In this document: positions 35,211-48,397 of the stretch, piece after piece
How positions within the stretch are numbered: position 1 is the first letter of the stretch
Layout: every line of letters begins with the position of its first letter
From: Lycium barbarum
Taxonomy: Eukaryota > Streptophyta > Magnoliopsida > Solanales > Solanaceae
NCBI RefSeq assembly: GCF_019175385.1
Contig: NC_083341.1
Span: 66,187,800 to 66,251,799 of the forward strand
DNA: 64,000 bases
Reading direction: 5' to 3'
Program-made: the position numbers and the translations under genes
Notes under the pieces: model-generated
Databases searched by the model: none
What the model saw: only the letters and a program-made list of their open reading frames with translations
Told to the model about the DNA's origin: nothing

Positions 35211-38107
35211 TGTCACACCCTAGTCGTACCGGGGTGTGATGGGCACCCGACCCCATATTCGGAGCCTAGCGAACCCTCTGACTCTTATTACATACATACT
35301 CTTTTCGGACTTTCACATCAGATAAGCATAAAACACAAAGTTAGGTTTTCAGAAACTTTCTTTCTATCGTTCTCAAATCAAACCAAAATATGTAATCATA
35401 TAAAATCTGTAACATATCACAAAATGTCACATCGGCTGATGGAGCCGCTTACAAACTGATGTTCGGTACCCACGACCCTGTCTGCAAAGTCTCTAACACA
35501 AATCAGAAATCACAGCTTATATACGCTCTGACTCGGCAACACTCCGGAAGGAAGTGGAGTTCGCCAATCTCGCTGAAACACCTCCTAGCAGAGTCTTCTA
35601 TTCATCTGGGTGTACCTGCGTGGCATGAAACGCAGCCCCCGAGGAAAGGGGGTCAGTACGGAATATGTACTGAGCATGTAAAGCATAGAGTAATATGAAC
35701 AGAATCACAAGCAGAATAAATAGTCCATAGTATTAGAACCGAAAGTAAGCACGATATGCAAAGTAGTAAAAACACTTACCGGAAACACAAACCATGCATG
35801 CCAAGAACGGTATCCGGTCCCTTGCGGGACCTGGGGAAACGTGGCGCCACCCTGCCTTTGGCGCCACACACATCATACTCCAGAAGATTTGCTCCGTAAT
35901 CTCCGTCTCACATCATAATATCACATCATATATGGTTCGGCGAACCATAAACACATCATAACACCGTAACACATCTAACTCCGGAATACATATATGGCAC
36001 CCGGCCCTCAAGCGGGGGACCCGGCGAACCATACGCACGAGGCATACCGGCCCGGGACTCGGTGAAAGAGGTCCTGACACATGCACGAGCAGAGTAGTGG
36101 GAGACTATATGCATATAAATCAAGATTCGATAAATAAGTATACTTACCGACACATGAAGGCTCAGAAACCAGTTTCAGGTCAATCCGACTTAGTATAAGA
36201 AAGTTATGAGCGTTTGGAGTACAGAACCTTCTACGAACGTTTCAGAAGCTATTTTTGGAAAATCAGAGCAACAATCATATCAAGTACCTTTCGGATATCG
36301 TTATGGATCAAATCAAATAAAGCTTTTGGAACCATATATAAGTATCAAAATGTATCAAAGACTCGAGGGAGTAATCAAACGTGCTTTCATTTGAAATTCA
36401 AAACTTTAGTCATATCAATTTGTCTTTCGAATGCCATTCGGAACATATCAAATAGATTTTCGGATATCATAGATACACGTCCAAACCATATGAAATAGTT
36501 TATGGAAGTCAAGAACATTGGCCATCCTAGTGGCTCTAAGAATAGGAATTCCTTTGAGATCACGCAAATACGTCATTTGCTTGTTTCATAAGGATCATGC
36601 CAAAAGAAAGAAAGGGTAAGCCTTACATACCTGCTCCACGTCCTATTAGCTACGCTTATTTGTCCCAACTTGCTTGTCTACATTCAAGAGAATTGACATA
36701 ATCATTAGATTCATCGACATATACTTGTCTTAGTCTTTCAAATGAATTCACTTATATTCTACCGAAATTTCGGCAGCATTTCCCCTGTAAATACACCATC
36801 CCCGAGAATCTAACTCGGCCAATTTTAACAACAACAAAACCGAGAATGCAACTCATCCAAGTTATCAACAGCAATACCAACAATCATATCTCTAACATCA
36901 ACAATTAATCCAAATACATTCTAACATTAACAACCTTTGTCATACGATTCAACGACATTCCATTTATATTAAATTCAATTCTCATAATATGCAAGACAAC
37001 CCAATTAACATTCTACTTCACCCAAAGCCTTCCAAATTCAATAAGGACAATAACATCACATTTCCTTCTTTCAAATTCAAACACAATAACCCAACTTACA
37101 ATCTTCCAACCACGTGTCTCACTTTCCAAATTCATGAATTATATTCACAACTTACACATTAGCAACTCTATTCTTATAATTATAAGGAACCATACTAATA
37201 TCACATTAGCTTCTTCCACAATCCACAAACGATTACAACTTCATTTCCAATCATTAAATCTTCATTTAACGTCATAAAATCAACAACACAACAACAATCA
37301 AAATGCTAAATAAAATCATTTCATCTATTCTACATGACACAACTATATTCGGCCACCACCAACATACCAATATTTCATGAATTTCATCCTTTTTTACACA
37401 CTACAATACTCACAATCATCCATAACACATGAAAGAAGATTGAATACATACCTTTTTCACTTAGCTCTTCTTGCTCGGCTAGGTTCCCAACTTGCACAAC
37501 AAGTGCTCTAATTTCTCCAACAATCACTCCATGTTAAAGAGGACGTTTCAATTAGTTAGATTGCTATAAGAAATAATTTATTTTTACCATCTTCCATGGC
37601 TTCCATATTTGGAGCCACGGCCGAATGCCTTTAGCTCCCTCTCTCTTTTTTTTTTTTTTTTCTTCTCCAAGCTTCTTCATCTTTCTAAAAGATGAAGATC
37701 AATGTGTCTTATTTATCCTTTTTTTTCACCATTTATCCATATTTATACTTTAGTCCCTCAAGTAAGAATATGGACACATGGCCCTATTCTTTCTCTCCAA
37801 GGTTCTAGAATTTTTTGTGTGGAGAAATATGACTAATATATCTTATATATATACACATAATTCATCTAGGTGGGCCAAGGCCCACCTTAAGTTGGACGGC
37901 CACCATGGTTCATTTAAGAAATTTCTTGAATACTTTGTAAAATTTCCATTTTTCCCTTAGCCTTCCACAATATTTCCATACTAATAATGTTCATAAATAA
38001 TATTCATAAACAACTAGTACATTAAAATAATTTTGGATAATGGTCTTGCCCTTAACTTACCACGACTCCCTCGAAATACCCGAACGTACAAAGCACGGGC
38101 TATAACA
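35211..38107 (-). repeat. C LTR 1 (2,897 bp)
   Basis: TGTCACACCCTAGTCG to GCTATAACA. CAGTAC module 35654-35672. The U3 palindrome AGGTGGGCCAAGGCCCACCT (37868-37887) lies next to a TATATATAAGA-type element on the minus strand. Confidence 0.92.
37868..37887. promoter_or_regulatory. U3 palindrome of C
   Basis: AGGTGGGCCAAGGCCCACCT: 9-bp perfect arms around AA. Also at 53926-53945 and 60298-60317. Confidence 0.6.
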
Positions 38108-38127
38108 TTCTCCCCTCCCCCCCCCAT
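38108..38127 (-). other. C polypurine tract, copy 1
   Basis: On the minus strand TGGGGGGGGGAGGGGAGAA next to the LTR. The neighbouring palindrome (38132-38151) is degenerate on one arm. Confidence 0.85.
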
Positions 38128-41100
38128 TTAGAATATCCGTCCTCGAATGTTCAACTGATCTTATGGGGTCTTATAATACTTCGGGGGTCCCTTTTATAGT
38201 TGTCCTTTTCTTCATGCCCATTCCTTATTGTTTTACCCTACTTTCCTTTATAATCGAAATTCTCGATCTTTACATGAATCCTCATCCCGTGTCATGGGTT
38301 TTCTAATCCACTGTATCAAGTTAGTATCCTTTTCCTTCCCAGGTCACCTCTTCTCTGTTACTGTTTTATCACAATACCTTGACAAAAGCCACATCTTTGA
38401 TACGTAATCTTCACTTGACGATCCGATATGGTCACAGGCTATTCCTTGCTCTTATTTTATCTACGATATTGTAGTCTCTCTTATCTTGCTATAAATATTA
38501 AGCTGCCCTTGGTGTTCTCTCTTTTCTTCGCCCCCTGTTTCTTTATGTCTTGTCACTATCTCTTTTTAATCTTTCATTCTAAATATTTGTTCAAAAACGT
38601 ATATGTGTAATGTTTCTTTACCATTTATTATCCTTCGCAGTCCAGTCACACTTATGGTAACTTATGATCCAAATTCACTTAGCTTCTTAATTCGCAACAT
38701 CTTCGAGTTCTTACTTCGGCTTTTCTTTATTCCCTTCTTTCACATTTCTCGACACAAGGATACCTGTCTTTGATTTCTTTGTGTTGGCGTTCATTTCATC
38801 CATCGTTATTCCTTGTTGGCTCTTCGGTGTGGATTCCTTATAAATATGATCGAGCATCACTTCACATCGATGGTTCATATAATTTCATAGCGTATCTTCT
38901 CATGTTTCGTATAATTAATGGTCCATGAACTATTTCCTAGTATCTAACGAACCCTGTTATTTAATTCACAGGCACTGCGTCCTTTCTTCCTTTAAAAAAT
39001 TCCAGACTACCAATTGTCGATACTTTCGTTATAATAGTCGTTGTCATCCAAAATGTCCTTTGAGTCTTATCATTCTCTTCATTATCCTTCGTGAGTTTAG
39101 CTTGTAGATCTTTCTTGCTCCCTCTGTTACCCCTTAAAACATGTCGCTGCCTCCTTAGGTACGGCGCCAATTTTCCCGATGTGAGGGATTCAAATTGTAG
39201 CATAAACATAGCATAATTCATGTTGGCATGAAGCATTCTCTCAAGGTGTCTTCTATACTTTCCCTTCGTGTCGGCTTCTACTTCTTTCAGATATCCTTTT
39301 AAGTCCAATATAATATGTTCTCCCCCCCCCCCCCCCTTTTTAACGGGGCTCCTTGTACGCCAACAGTATTCGAGTACCTTCGTCTACGATAATTACCTCA
39401 TTCCTCGTCTTTCTTTCCAACTCTATGCATAACATTCCGAAACTTCTTACTATAAGTTTCTTTTCATTTTCTGTCTGTATCATTTGTCCACTATTAATCC
39501 TTTCACCCATTTAATTCACATACTCGTAAGTCTTCTTAACTATGCGTTAGTGTTACAGTTGTGCGTCCATATTTTTCGAGTGTCCTACTACTTTTACCCT
39601 CAGCATAGAATCCTTACAATTTACACTCTCTTTATCCTTGTTCATCGAATCCTTTGACTATATTTATAGCATTATGACCGAGTGGTCTTCCATACACATT
39701 CTTTATATTTCACTCCATTTTCTCTAAGATCAAATCCTTCAAACCTCATATGAACTCTCATTCCATACCATTAATTTCCCAATCACAATACTTGTTCTTT
39801 CCTTGGTGCGTAATCAGGATTCTATCGTTAACTTGTCAAAGTATCCTTCTTACTCCTATGATTAAAGATTTCCAATTATTTTATTGCCAAATTTTCTCCT
39901 CTTCCCTCGACTAATCCTTTTCTACTTTCATTCTTAACCTTCCCTAGGTTCCTTCCTCCTCGAACACTTTTCTCCTTTTGCCGTTTGTGGCATCGACTCT
40001 GAAGTTCATGAAATTTTACCTTAAACGCGCAAATCCGTTTTATTCCTAAGTCACCCTTTCAGGAAAGCATTTCCATGTCCGAGGTAACCACATTAATACA
40101 ACTGCACATTTTATTCCTTTATATACCTTTCACCTTAACATCATCGCAAGGCCTAAATCTCCTAATATCGTCACAAGGCTTAATCATTCTTTTTCTTACT
40201 TCACATTCCTTGTCGTGGTCACTATTTCTTTAGCCCTACTTATTGGAATTGGTTCTCGAACCTCATATACTCCTCTTTTGTTCCATACTACCATACTTTA
40301 TCCTTTTCACGTGACTACCTTTGAATTTTTATCCATATAGTCTCGTACTTTGCCAGTAATTTCTCTCGGGGCTTCACTCACTAAGGTTTCTTACCTTTCA
40401 CCTTTTTCCGACATTTTGATCTCTTTATTTCCCATCTACTCACTCACTTTCTTTTTCGAATATCATTGTAGTATAACCTTTCCAGTTTTAACCTATAGTG
40501 AAAATAACAGTAACTTACCTTGTAACACTTGGACAATTCATTTTTGCTGTCGCTCGAACTTTGGCACCCTTATTTGATTAATGCCTTCTTTACCGTGGCA
40601 CCGGTTCTTGGGACTCACATGTCCACCGACACAAGCACATGTGGGATATCCAAGCGTTATTCAAGCCTATCCAATTCCAGAGCTGTGACGCACTTTCTGT
40701 CTCTTCTCTAGTCTAGCCTGTCGCGTGCTATGTGGCCTTTTATGGTCTCCAACCATCCCATATACTCTAATTTCACTCAGGCTATTCTGGCTTTTCATTT
40801 GTCTCTTATGTCTAAATCTTTAGGATTTCTTGCATACTTCCCAGGGGGTCACCCATCCTAAGATTTCTCCCACTTTAGCACGCTTAACCTCGAAACTTTG
40901 ATGAAATCCGGTGCATTAATGCTGATATAATCATGTCTGCTTCCACGTATGACCTGGAGCAAGTCGAAGTTTTACAGATTCCGAGACATGTTCGTAACAC
41001 GTCCTTTCTTTTGCAATTACTATTTTACCCTTTTTACTGCTCAATATTCACCTTTCACTTTCGTGTATGACTACTTTTCGTTCTGGATTCCCAGATTGCC

Positions 41101-41524
41101 GATGGTAACGGTCACATCTTCACTGCCATTACTTGTAAGTACTCGGGTATCAGCCTGGTTGGATTCCTACTCACCAGTTTTACATAATAACCTGCCGCAA
41201 AATTTAATTGTTGACTTTCTGGGTCCTCCAATAGACCTTGCTCTTCCTATACCATTCTTTCTATTAAAAATATTTACACATCAAATATCGACAATACCTC
41301 ATAGAACATACGGCTATATGATACATTCCAACCATCCAGAGCTTCCAGTTTCAGATAATAGAACAAGTATATCAGGACTTACCTTTAGGACTTTCCATAT
41401 CATCACTTACCTCCTTCCGTCGTATGTAAGGCTTACATAAGGAATTTTATTTTCCTATGACTTGGATCTATCTCACGATCTAAGACAGAAAGAAGGCCAA
41501 CAATCCCTAGATGCCCCGTAGCCT

Positions 41525-41563
41525 CCTGTTTATAAATGTGGCGCGCTTCACACCATAAACAGG
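41525..41563 (-). promoter_or_regulatory. leader hairpin of C, copy 1
   Basis: CCTGTTTAT (41525-41533) and ATAAACAGG (41555-41563) pair over 9 bp. The second base pair is C-G here and T-A in D, a compensatory change. Confidence 0.65.
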
Positions 41564-41605
41564 ACTCTACTGGACACGACTTTGCAGACAACCCCTAGGA
41601 AACCT

Positions 41606-41617
41606 GCTCTGATACCA
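41606..41617 (-). other. C PBS, copy 1
   Basis: GCTCTGATACCA on plus, that is TGGTATCAGAGC on minus, 3 bp from the LTR. Confidence 0.93.
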
Positions 41618-41620
41618 CTT

Positions 41621-42536
41621 TGTCACACCCTAGTCGTACCGGGGTGTGATGGGCACCCGACCCCATTTTCGGAGCCGAGCAAACCCTCTGACTCTTATTA
41701 CATACATACTCTTTTCGGACTTTCAAATCAGATAAGCATAAAACACAAAGTAAGGTTTTTAGAAACTTACTTTCTATCGTTCTCAAATCAAACCAAAATC
41801 TGTAATCATATAAAATCTGTAACATATCACAAAACGTCACATCGGCTGATGGAGCCGCTTACAAACTGATGTTCTGTACCCACGACCCTGTCTGCAAAGT
41901 CTCTAACACAAATCAGAAATCACAGCTTATATACGCTCTGACTCGGCAACACTCCGGAAGGAAGTGGAGTTCGCCAATCTCGCTGAAACACCTCCTAGGA
42001 AAGTCTTCTATTCATCTGGGTGTACTTGCGTGGCATGTATCGCAGCCCCCGAGGAAAGGGGGTCAGTACGGAATATGTACTGAGCATGTAAAGCATAGAG
42101 TAATATGAACAGAATCACAAGCAGAATAAATAGTCCAGAAGATTAGAACCAAAAGTAAGCACGATATGCAAAGTAGTAAAGACACTTACTGGAAACACAA
42201 ACCATGCATGCCAAGAACGGTATCCGGTCCCTTGCGGGACCCGGGGAAACGTGGCGCCACCCTGCCTTTGGCGCCACACACATCATACTCCAGAATATTT
42301 GCTCCGTAATCTCCATCACACATCATAATATCACATCATAATATCACACCATATATGGTTCGGCGAACCATAAACACATCATAACACCGTAACACATCTA
42401 ACTCCGGAATACATATATGGCACCCGGCCCTCAAGCGGGGGACCCGGTGAACCATAGGCACGAGGCATACCGGACCGGGACTCGGTGAAAGAGGTCATGA
42501 CACATGCACGAGCAGAGTAGTAGGAGACTATATGGA
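41621..42536 (-). repeat. C LTR 2, left part
   Basis: Matches the start of LTRs 1 and 3. Interrupted at 42537 by TEK2; continues at 52163. CAGTAC module 42064-42082. Confidence 0.92.
42532..42536. repeat. TSD ATGGA, left of TEK2
   Basis: The right partner is ATGCA (52163-52167). Uninserted C LTRs read ATGCA near 36107 and 58512, so the left copy mutated after insertion. Confidence 0.85.
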
Positions 42537-44905
42537 TGTCACGACCCAACTAGGGGCCGCGACGGGTACCCGGAGCTAGCTACCGAGCACCGCTTACCTA
42601 CTACTCATTTAATGCTCTTTCATCAACTTTTCATACCAATTGTAGGAAAATCATATTTAAATAAAAACATAAATACTTATATGCATTTGCCTTTCGGCCA
42701 TCAAAATAATATATATATGGTAATAGCGTTTTGTGAGACCATCTAACCCACACTGCGTATCTACGAGCCTCTACTGACATACTGTATAAACAGACGGAAC
42801 AGGACTCCGTCGTGCCCAAAATATGCATATGTATATGTGCATCAAAAGAATGGCCATAAGCACCTCCGAACAATGGAGTGCTCTCTATCCGCTGGCAGCT
42901 ACTGAGGATCTGGGCCAAGCTCTCCTCTCTGTCTACCTGTGGGCATGAACACAGCATCCGAAGAAAGGACGTCAGTACGAATATTCTACTGAGTATGAGA
43001 GGCATAAACAATTAAAGAAGGCATCAATAATATAGTGATAATATCAACATGAAGCATCTGGATCTGACGGATGATCATAAAAGAAGTAATGCATGCTGTC
43101 TTACTCATACTCATCATCATGACATATATGCATCATATGCAAGCTGACCGTCCATGTCGGAATGGTGTGATAATCAATAATATAAGCCCGCGTCCAGGCC
43201 TCCCGCGTCCGGGGTACCATCTCATGCCGCCCACTAGTGGTGTCTGGCCACGCCCGAAGGTCATGGTGTATCCGTATAGCTGCCCGCCTTGGCGGTGACT
43301 GCCCGGCCAACTAGGCACGGTGTAAAATGCTCATGACATGCTCAATGCAAAATATTCATAATAATATGCTCATCATAAAATACTCATCTTATCATGATAT
43401 GTGTATAAGGCTCAAGATCAGCATTACTCTATCGGGGTGACGTAAGGTCGTAATCCCCCGGTTACATTATGGAACCATTATGGACATTCTGCATCACCTT
43501 GAAAGGACTAATACATAAGGTGAGTGTAGGCAAGGAATAACATCCTCATATCGTATAGCTTATCTCATATAGACATTTATAGGCATAGGCCTTTAACTTC
43601 TTAGAATGTGAGAACTCATGAAGAGAATAGTGATTCAAGCTAAAATATTCATGCCATTAGAAAGAAGGACTAGCCTCACATACCTGGTCGTTTAGCTAGA
43701 CTATCGCTCACTTGCTCTCCTTCAATATCACGTCGTTACCTTCAATAGAGAATTCGGATCAACTTTAGTAACTAACTACAAGAACGCATCGCTAATTCTA
43801 GGAAAAGTCAGACAACGCTTCCTTCGTTTATACTACTTTTCTCATGCTTTATCTCAACTCCCAACATTCATAACATTACTTATAATATCACAATCGACAA
43901 TCGTCATTTACGTACATTTAGCAAAATCCACCATTTTCCTCCAATTTCCCCCATACTTAGCCTTATGACTCGTCTTTGCATTTTCATGTATTTAATGCTT
44001 GATTCATGATATAAACATCGTTTATAATGTAATTGTACTCTCAACACTTCAACATTCGTAATTCAATTCCACTATCATTCATTTATGTCACTATTCACTC
44101 AATAATGACCCACTCTTTATGTTCTTCTATATTTCAAGTGTCTAAGCTTTCCAACACTTCAAACAACATGGAATAATCATGAAACTTACCTTAGATGATG
44201 GTTGAACAATCCTTAAGTTGAAATACTTCACTTAGCCAAACCCTAGTTCCACCTTCCTTGGAATTTCTTCACTTAGATGATCCTTTATTGTGTTCTTACA
44301 CTTGATTTCATGAATTTGGTGGTGTTGATATTGATATCCCCTTTAATTCTCTTGAAGTCTTGTGGAGGAATTATTTGGAATGTTCTAGAGGTCTCTTGAG
44401 TTGTTGGATGAATAATGAAATAATATGAAGCCTAAGTCCCTTTTTAAAATCACAAAATCTGATCTTTAATGAATTCTTGTCGGGGTGAACAGTGGTCATA
44501 AACCACCATATATGGACCGTATTTTGATTTACGGTCCGTCCTCCATGGACGTATTTAATCATTTCAAAAACAGAAAGTTTTGGCTGAGGGACATGGCAGT
44601 TTACGACCTGGTTTACGGTCCGTAAATCAGTTTACGGGCCGTAAACTGGGTCGTATTTAACCATATCAACACTGGCAGAACTTGAGATTTTTGGCACGAT
44701 GGAAGACGATTGCACTATACCGTCCGTAAATCACTTTACGGGCCGTATAGTGCCATATACGACCACTGGGCTGAAAATTTTCCGCGACTTTCTTATTTCC
44801 AAAAATTCATAATTAGCCATTCCCGACTTAGTAAAACATCATACACTCAATCCCTTCCTCGTTCTACTCATCACACAAGTACGGAAAAAATTTCGAGGTG
44901 TAACA
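42537..44905 (-). repeat. TEK2 3' LTR (2,369 bp)
   Basis: TGTCACGACCCAACTAGGGG to GAGGTGTAACA. Holds the TGACGTAA block (43432-43450), CTCACCTT/AAGGTGAG (43493-43524, one mismatch) and the TTTACGG-type palindrome cluster (44505-44752). Very similar to 49783-52162. Confidence 0.95.
44505..44752 (-). promoter_or_regulatory. palindrome cluster in TEK2 U3
   Basis: TTTACGGTCCGTAAA (44612-44626) and TTTACGGGCCGTAAA (44631-44645) are perfect 15-bp palindromes. 44713-44752 forms a longer hairpin opening CACTATAC and closing GTATAGTG. The other LTR has the same cluster at about 51750-52010 with a 12-bp internal insertion near 51880. Confidence 0.6.
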
Positions 44906-44942
44906 TTCTTCCCCCCTTTTGGAACATTCGTCCTCGAATGTT
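44906..44942 (-). other. TEK2 PPT and adjacent palindrome
   Basis: The minus strand reads CCAAAAGGGGGGAAGAA against the LTR (44906-44922), preceded by the perfect palindrome AACATTCGTCCTCGAATGTT (44923-44942). Confidence 0.88.
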
Positions 44943-45109
44943 CGACACTTGAGAATTCTAGAAAAATTTCGCTAGAGTTTCCTTTGTAGTTTGGCGTTAC
45001 CAATTTGTCACCACAACCCACAATATCATCGCCTCACAGGGCTAAATTACAATATCGACATATCTATGGCCACACACGACCAAAAACATAAAAATAAAGC
45101 ATACATACC

Positions 45110-46201
45110 TTATATCGTCGACGTTTCTTCTTGAGTCTCTTCCGGGGAGTGGAATAAATGCGGATATTTGGTTTTCATATTCTCCTCCGCTTCCCAAGTC
45201 ATTTCTTCCCTGTTGTTATTCCGCCATAGAACCTTGCCTGAAGCGACCTCTTTATTCCGTAGTCTCCGCACTTGTCTATCTAAAATGGCAATCAATATTT
45301 CTTCATATGTCAATCTTTCTGTCACTTGGACATCATCGACCGGGACTATTCTTGTTGGGTCTCCCATGCACCTGCGGAGCATCGACACATGAAAAACTGG
45401 ATGTACCGACTCGAGCCCTGAAGGAAAGTCCAACTCATAGGCTACTCGACCCACCTTGCGAATGATTTGGTAGGGTCCGATATATCTTGGACTCAATTTC
45501 CCCTTCTTGCCAAACCTCATTACTCCCTTAATTGGCGAGACTTTCAAGAATACCCAATCGTTAGCTTGAAATTCCAAATCTCGTCGGAGGTTATCCGCAT
45601 AAGATTTTTGACGACTTTGGGCTGTTAACAATTGATCTCGTATCACCTTGACCTTTTCGACTGCCTGTTGAATCAAGTCGGGGCCTATCAACTGTGCTTC
45701 TCCCTTTTCGAACCATCCAACTGGAGATCTAAATGTTATTCCGTACAAAGTTTCATATGGAGCCATTTGGATACCGAAATGGTAGCTGTTATTATAGGCA
45801 AATTCAATAAGAGGCAAATTCTCATCCCAACTACCACCGAAGTCCAACACACACGCTCGTAGCATATCTTCCAAGGTCTGAATAGTACGCTCGGCTTGCC
45901 TGTCGGTCTGTGGGTGGAACGCCGTGCTGAGCTTAACTTGAGTACCTAGACCCTCTTGAAAGGACTTCCAGAACTTGGCTGTGAACTGTGCTCCTCTGTC
46001 TGTGATAATGGCCAAAGGAATACCATGAAGTCGTACAATCTCCTTGAGATACAATTTAGCATAATCTTCCGCTGAATACGTGGTTCTAACGGGGAGAAAA
46101 TGAGCTGCTTCCGTGAGTCTATCCATGATCACCCATATAGAATCATACTTCCCTCGCGTACGGGGTAACCCTACCACAAAATCTATATTAATTTCTTCCT
46201 A
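45110..46201 (-). pseudogene. TEK2 integrase core, GPY motif and chromodomain-like tail
   Basis: The DDE core is intact over this piece: second Asp in IITDRGAQF (45998-46000) and Glu in DRQAERTIQ (45890-45892), 35 residues apart; the first Asp lies in INIDF just before 46177. Then come YIGPYQIIRKVGRVAYELDF, VHPVFHVSMLRRC and the tail VLWRNNNREEMTWEAEENMK. The stop is near 45110. Upstream a TAG at 46199-46201 replaces a Trp codon (G to A), separating it from the zinc domain. Confidence 0.92.
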
Positions 46202-46299
46202 TTTCCACGTAGGAATTTCCATTGCTTGCAATAAGCCTCCTGGCTTTTGATGCTCGGCCTTCACTTGCTGGCAATTTGGGCACTGTGCTACAAATTCTG

Positions 46300-46593
46300 C
46301 TATTCTCGCTTCATGCCATCCGACCAATATAGAAATTTAAGGTCTTGGTACATCTTGGTTGTACCTGGATGAATAGAATACCGAGAATAATGTGCTTCCT
46401 CTAAAATCCGTTGGCGCAAGTTTGCCGCATCCCGCACACATAACCTGTGCCGATATCTAAGAACCCCTTCTATGGAAACTTGGAATGGAGACTTTTCCTT
46501 TTCATGAGCTAGATTTCGATAATGGGCTAGTTGGGAATCCTCATATTGCCGTTCCTTCACTCCACGTGCACACCATATAAGTAGTGTCTCCAC
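46300..46593 (-). pseudogene. TEK2 integrase zinc-domain piece
   Basis: Reads 'KERQYEDSQLAHYRNLAHEK' ... 'EEAHYSRYSIHPGTTKMYQD' ... 'LYWSDGMKRE', the N-terminal integrase region up to the first half of the HHCC motif. A one-base loss at about 46305 shifts the frame before the two cysteines. Confidence 0.88.
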
Positions 46594-46808
46594 ATTTTTA
46601 ATGCATGAATGACCGCAGCTAGCTCAAGATCACGAGTGGGATAATTCTGTTCATGTTTTCGCAAATGTCTCGAGGCATATGCAATGACTTTCCCATGCTG
46701 CATCAATACACATCCTATTCCCACGCCGGAGGCATCACAATATACGACATAGCCATCTGATTCTTCTGGAAGTGTTAACACTGGCGCTGAGGTCAACCTG
46801 TTTTTCAA
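46557..46808 (-). pseudogene. TEK2 RNase H, C-terminally deleted
   Basis: Holds '[20 protein letters not shown]' and '[20 protein letters not shown]' and then jumps straight to the integrase N-terminus. About 300 bp present in TEK1 (from about 20138 to 20440) are missing at about 46560, removing the [10 protein letters not shown] and HPGKAN..VADALS parts and changing the frame. Confidence 0.9.
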
Positions 46809-46841
46809 CTCTTGGAAACTACGCTCACAGGCATCACTCCA

Positions 46842-47730
46842 CTAGAATTTAGCCGACTTCTGGGTTAATTTTGTCAATGGGGCTGAAATAGATGAGAAGC
46901 CCTCTACAAATCTTCTATAATATCCTGCTAACCCGAGGAAACTACGAACTTCCGTGGGTGTCGTAGGCCTTGGCCAAGTCTTTACAGCTTCTATCTTCTG
47001 AGTGTCAACTCGGATACCATCGTCTGAAATAACATGACCTAGAAATGCTACCGAGTTTATCCAAAAATCGCACTTTGAAAACTTTGCATACAATTCTCGA
47101 TCTCGAAGAACGCCAAGAACAATTCTTAGATGATCTGCATGTTCCGATTCTATGCGAGAATACACCAGGATATCATCGATAAACACTATTACAAAAAGGT
47201 CCAAGAACGGCCTGAACACATTATTCATTAAATTCATAAACACCGCCGGGGCATTTGTCAACCCAAACGACATTACTCGGAACTCATAATGGCCGTACCT
47301 CGTTCTGAAGGCTGTCTTGGGAATGTCTTCTTCTCTGATCCTCACTTGATGATAACCCGATCTTAGGTCTATCTTGGAAAACCACTTAGCACCTTTCAAT
47401 TGATCGAACAAGTCATCAATTCTGGGGAGGGGATATCTGTTCTTTACCGCCACCTTGTTCAACTGCCTGTAATCAATACACATTCGTAGTGACCCATCTT
47501 TCTTTCTCACGAACAAGATCGGCGCTCCCCACGGAGATGAACTGGGTCTAATGAAACCCTTCTCGAGCAAGTCTTTCAGCTGTGCCTTTAGCTCTTTCAA
47601 CTCTGCTGGAGCCATTCGATAAGGGGGAATAGAAATGGGCTCCGTGTCCGGCAATACATCAATAGTGAAGTCAATTTCCCTTTCCGGAGGAAGACCTGGA
47701 AGTTCGTCTGGAAATACATCTGGAATTCAT
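46842..47730 (-). pseudogene. TEK2 reverse transcriptase
   Basis: Conserved blocks [72 protein letters not shown] and catalytic [10 protein letters not shown], then the thumb to [16 protein letters not shown] one-base deletion at about 47727 puts it out of frame with the protease region, and TAG at 46842-46844 (a Gln position) ends it. Confidence 0.92.
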
Positions 47731-47739
47731 TTACTACCG

Positions 47740-48397
47740 GAACCGACTGGAAAGTTGGCATTTCCGCTTCCGTGTCATGAACCCGAACTAGATGACAAAT
47801 ATAACATTTGGCTATCATCTTTCTCGCCTTAAGGTAGGAAATAAACCTACCCTTTGGGGAAGCTGTATTACCCTTCCACTCAAGTACGGGCTCTCCCGAA
47901 AATTGGAATCGAACTACTTTTGTCCGACAATAAATATTAGCATACTACGATGCCAACCAATCCATGCCCATAATTACATCGAAATCTAGCATCTCAAGTT
48001 CAATCAAATCAGCTCTTGTCTGATGATCACATATAATGACTACACAGTCCTTATATACTTGTCTCGCTATTACGGGATCACCAACCGGAGTGAATACCTC
48101 GAACGATTTAATTGGCTCAGGTCTCACCCCAACACAATCAGCGATATACGGAGTACTATATGAAAAGGTAGAACCCGGATCAATCAGAGCATATACATCA
48201 CGGGAAAATATAGTCAAGGTTCCTGTGACAACATCTGGGGAAGACTCAAGATCCTGTCACCCAGCTAAAGCATACACACGGGGCTGAACAACACCTGAAG
48301 TAGATGCTCCCCCTCTACCTCTGCCTCTACCTGCTGTTGTCTGAGGAGTGTGTGCTGTCGGGCGTGCTGAAGAAGAACCCGCTGCTGAACCTGTAGG
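47740..48397 (-). pseudogene. TEK2 protease region
   Basis: VYALIDPGSTFSYSTPYIAD carries the active-site Asp (about 48170-48200), and DVIMGMDWLAS is the C-terminal block. In frame with gag but bounded by TAG at 48398-48400, TGA near 48248 and TAG at 47945. The linker to RT continues in frame to the deletion at about 47727. Confidence 0.88.

Larger units (their letters stand above)
38108..41620 (-). mobile_element. C internal region 1 (3.5 kb, non-coding)
   Basis: On the minus strand it runs PBS (41606-41617), leader with hairpin (41525-41563), long purine-rich sequence, and PPT (38108-38127). The only longer minus-strand frame is 38961-39308 (115 aa, Lys/Arg-rich, 'DLKGYLKEVEADTKGKYRRH'), repeated in copy 2. 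I recognise no domain in it. A G16 tract (39323-39338, C on plus) lies mid-region. Confidence 0.8.

Noticed and set aside
38961..39308. 115-aa minus-strand frame repeated at 54947-55477
   Set aside because: Similar only because the C internal region is duplicated; lengths differ (115/176 aa), no recognisable domain, composition follows the purine-rich strand. Kept only as a remark.
40949..41440. 163-aa plus-strand frame in C internal region
   Set aside because: Antisense to the element, low complexity, shorter in the second copy (57211-57492).
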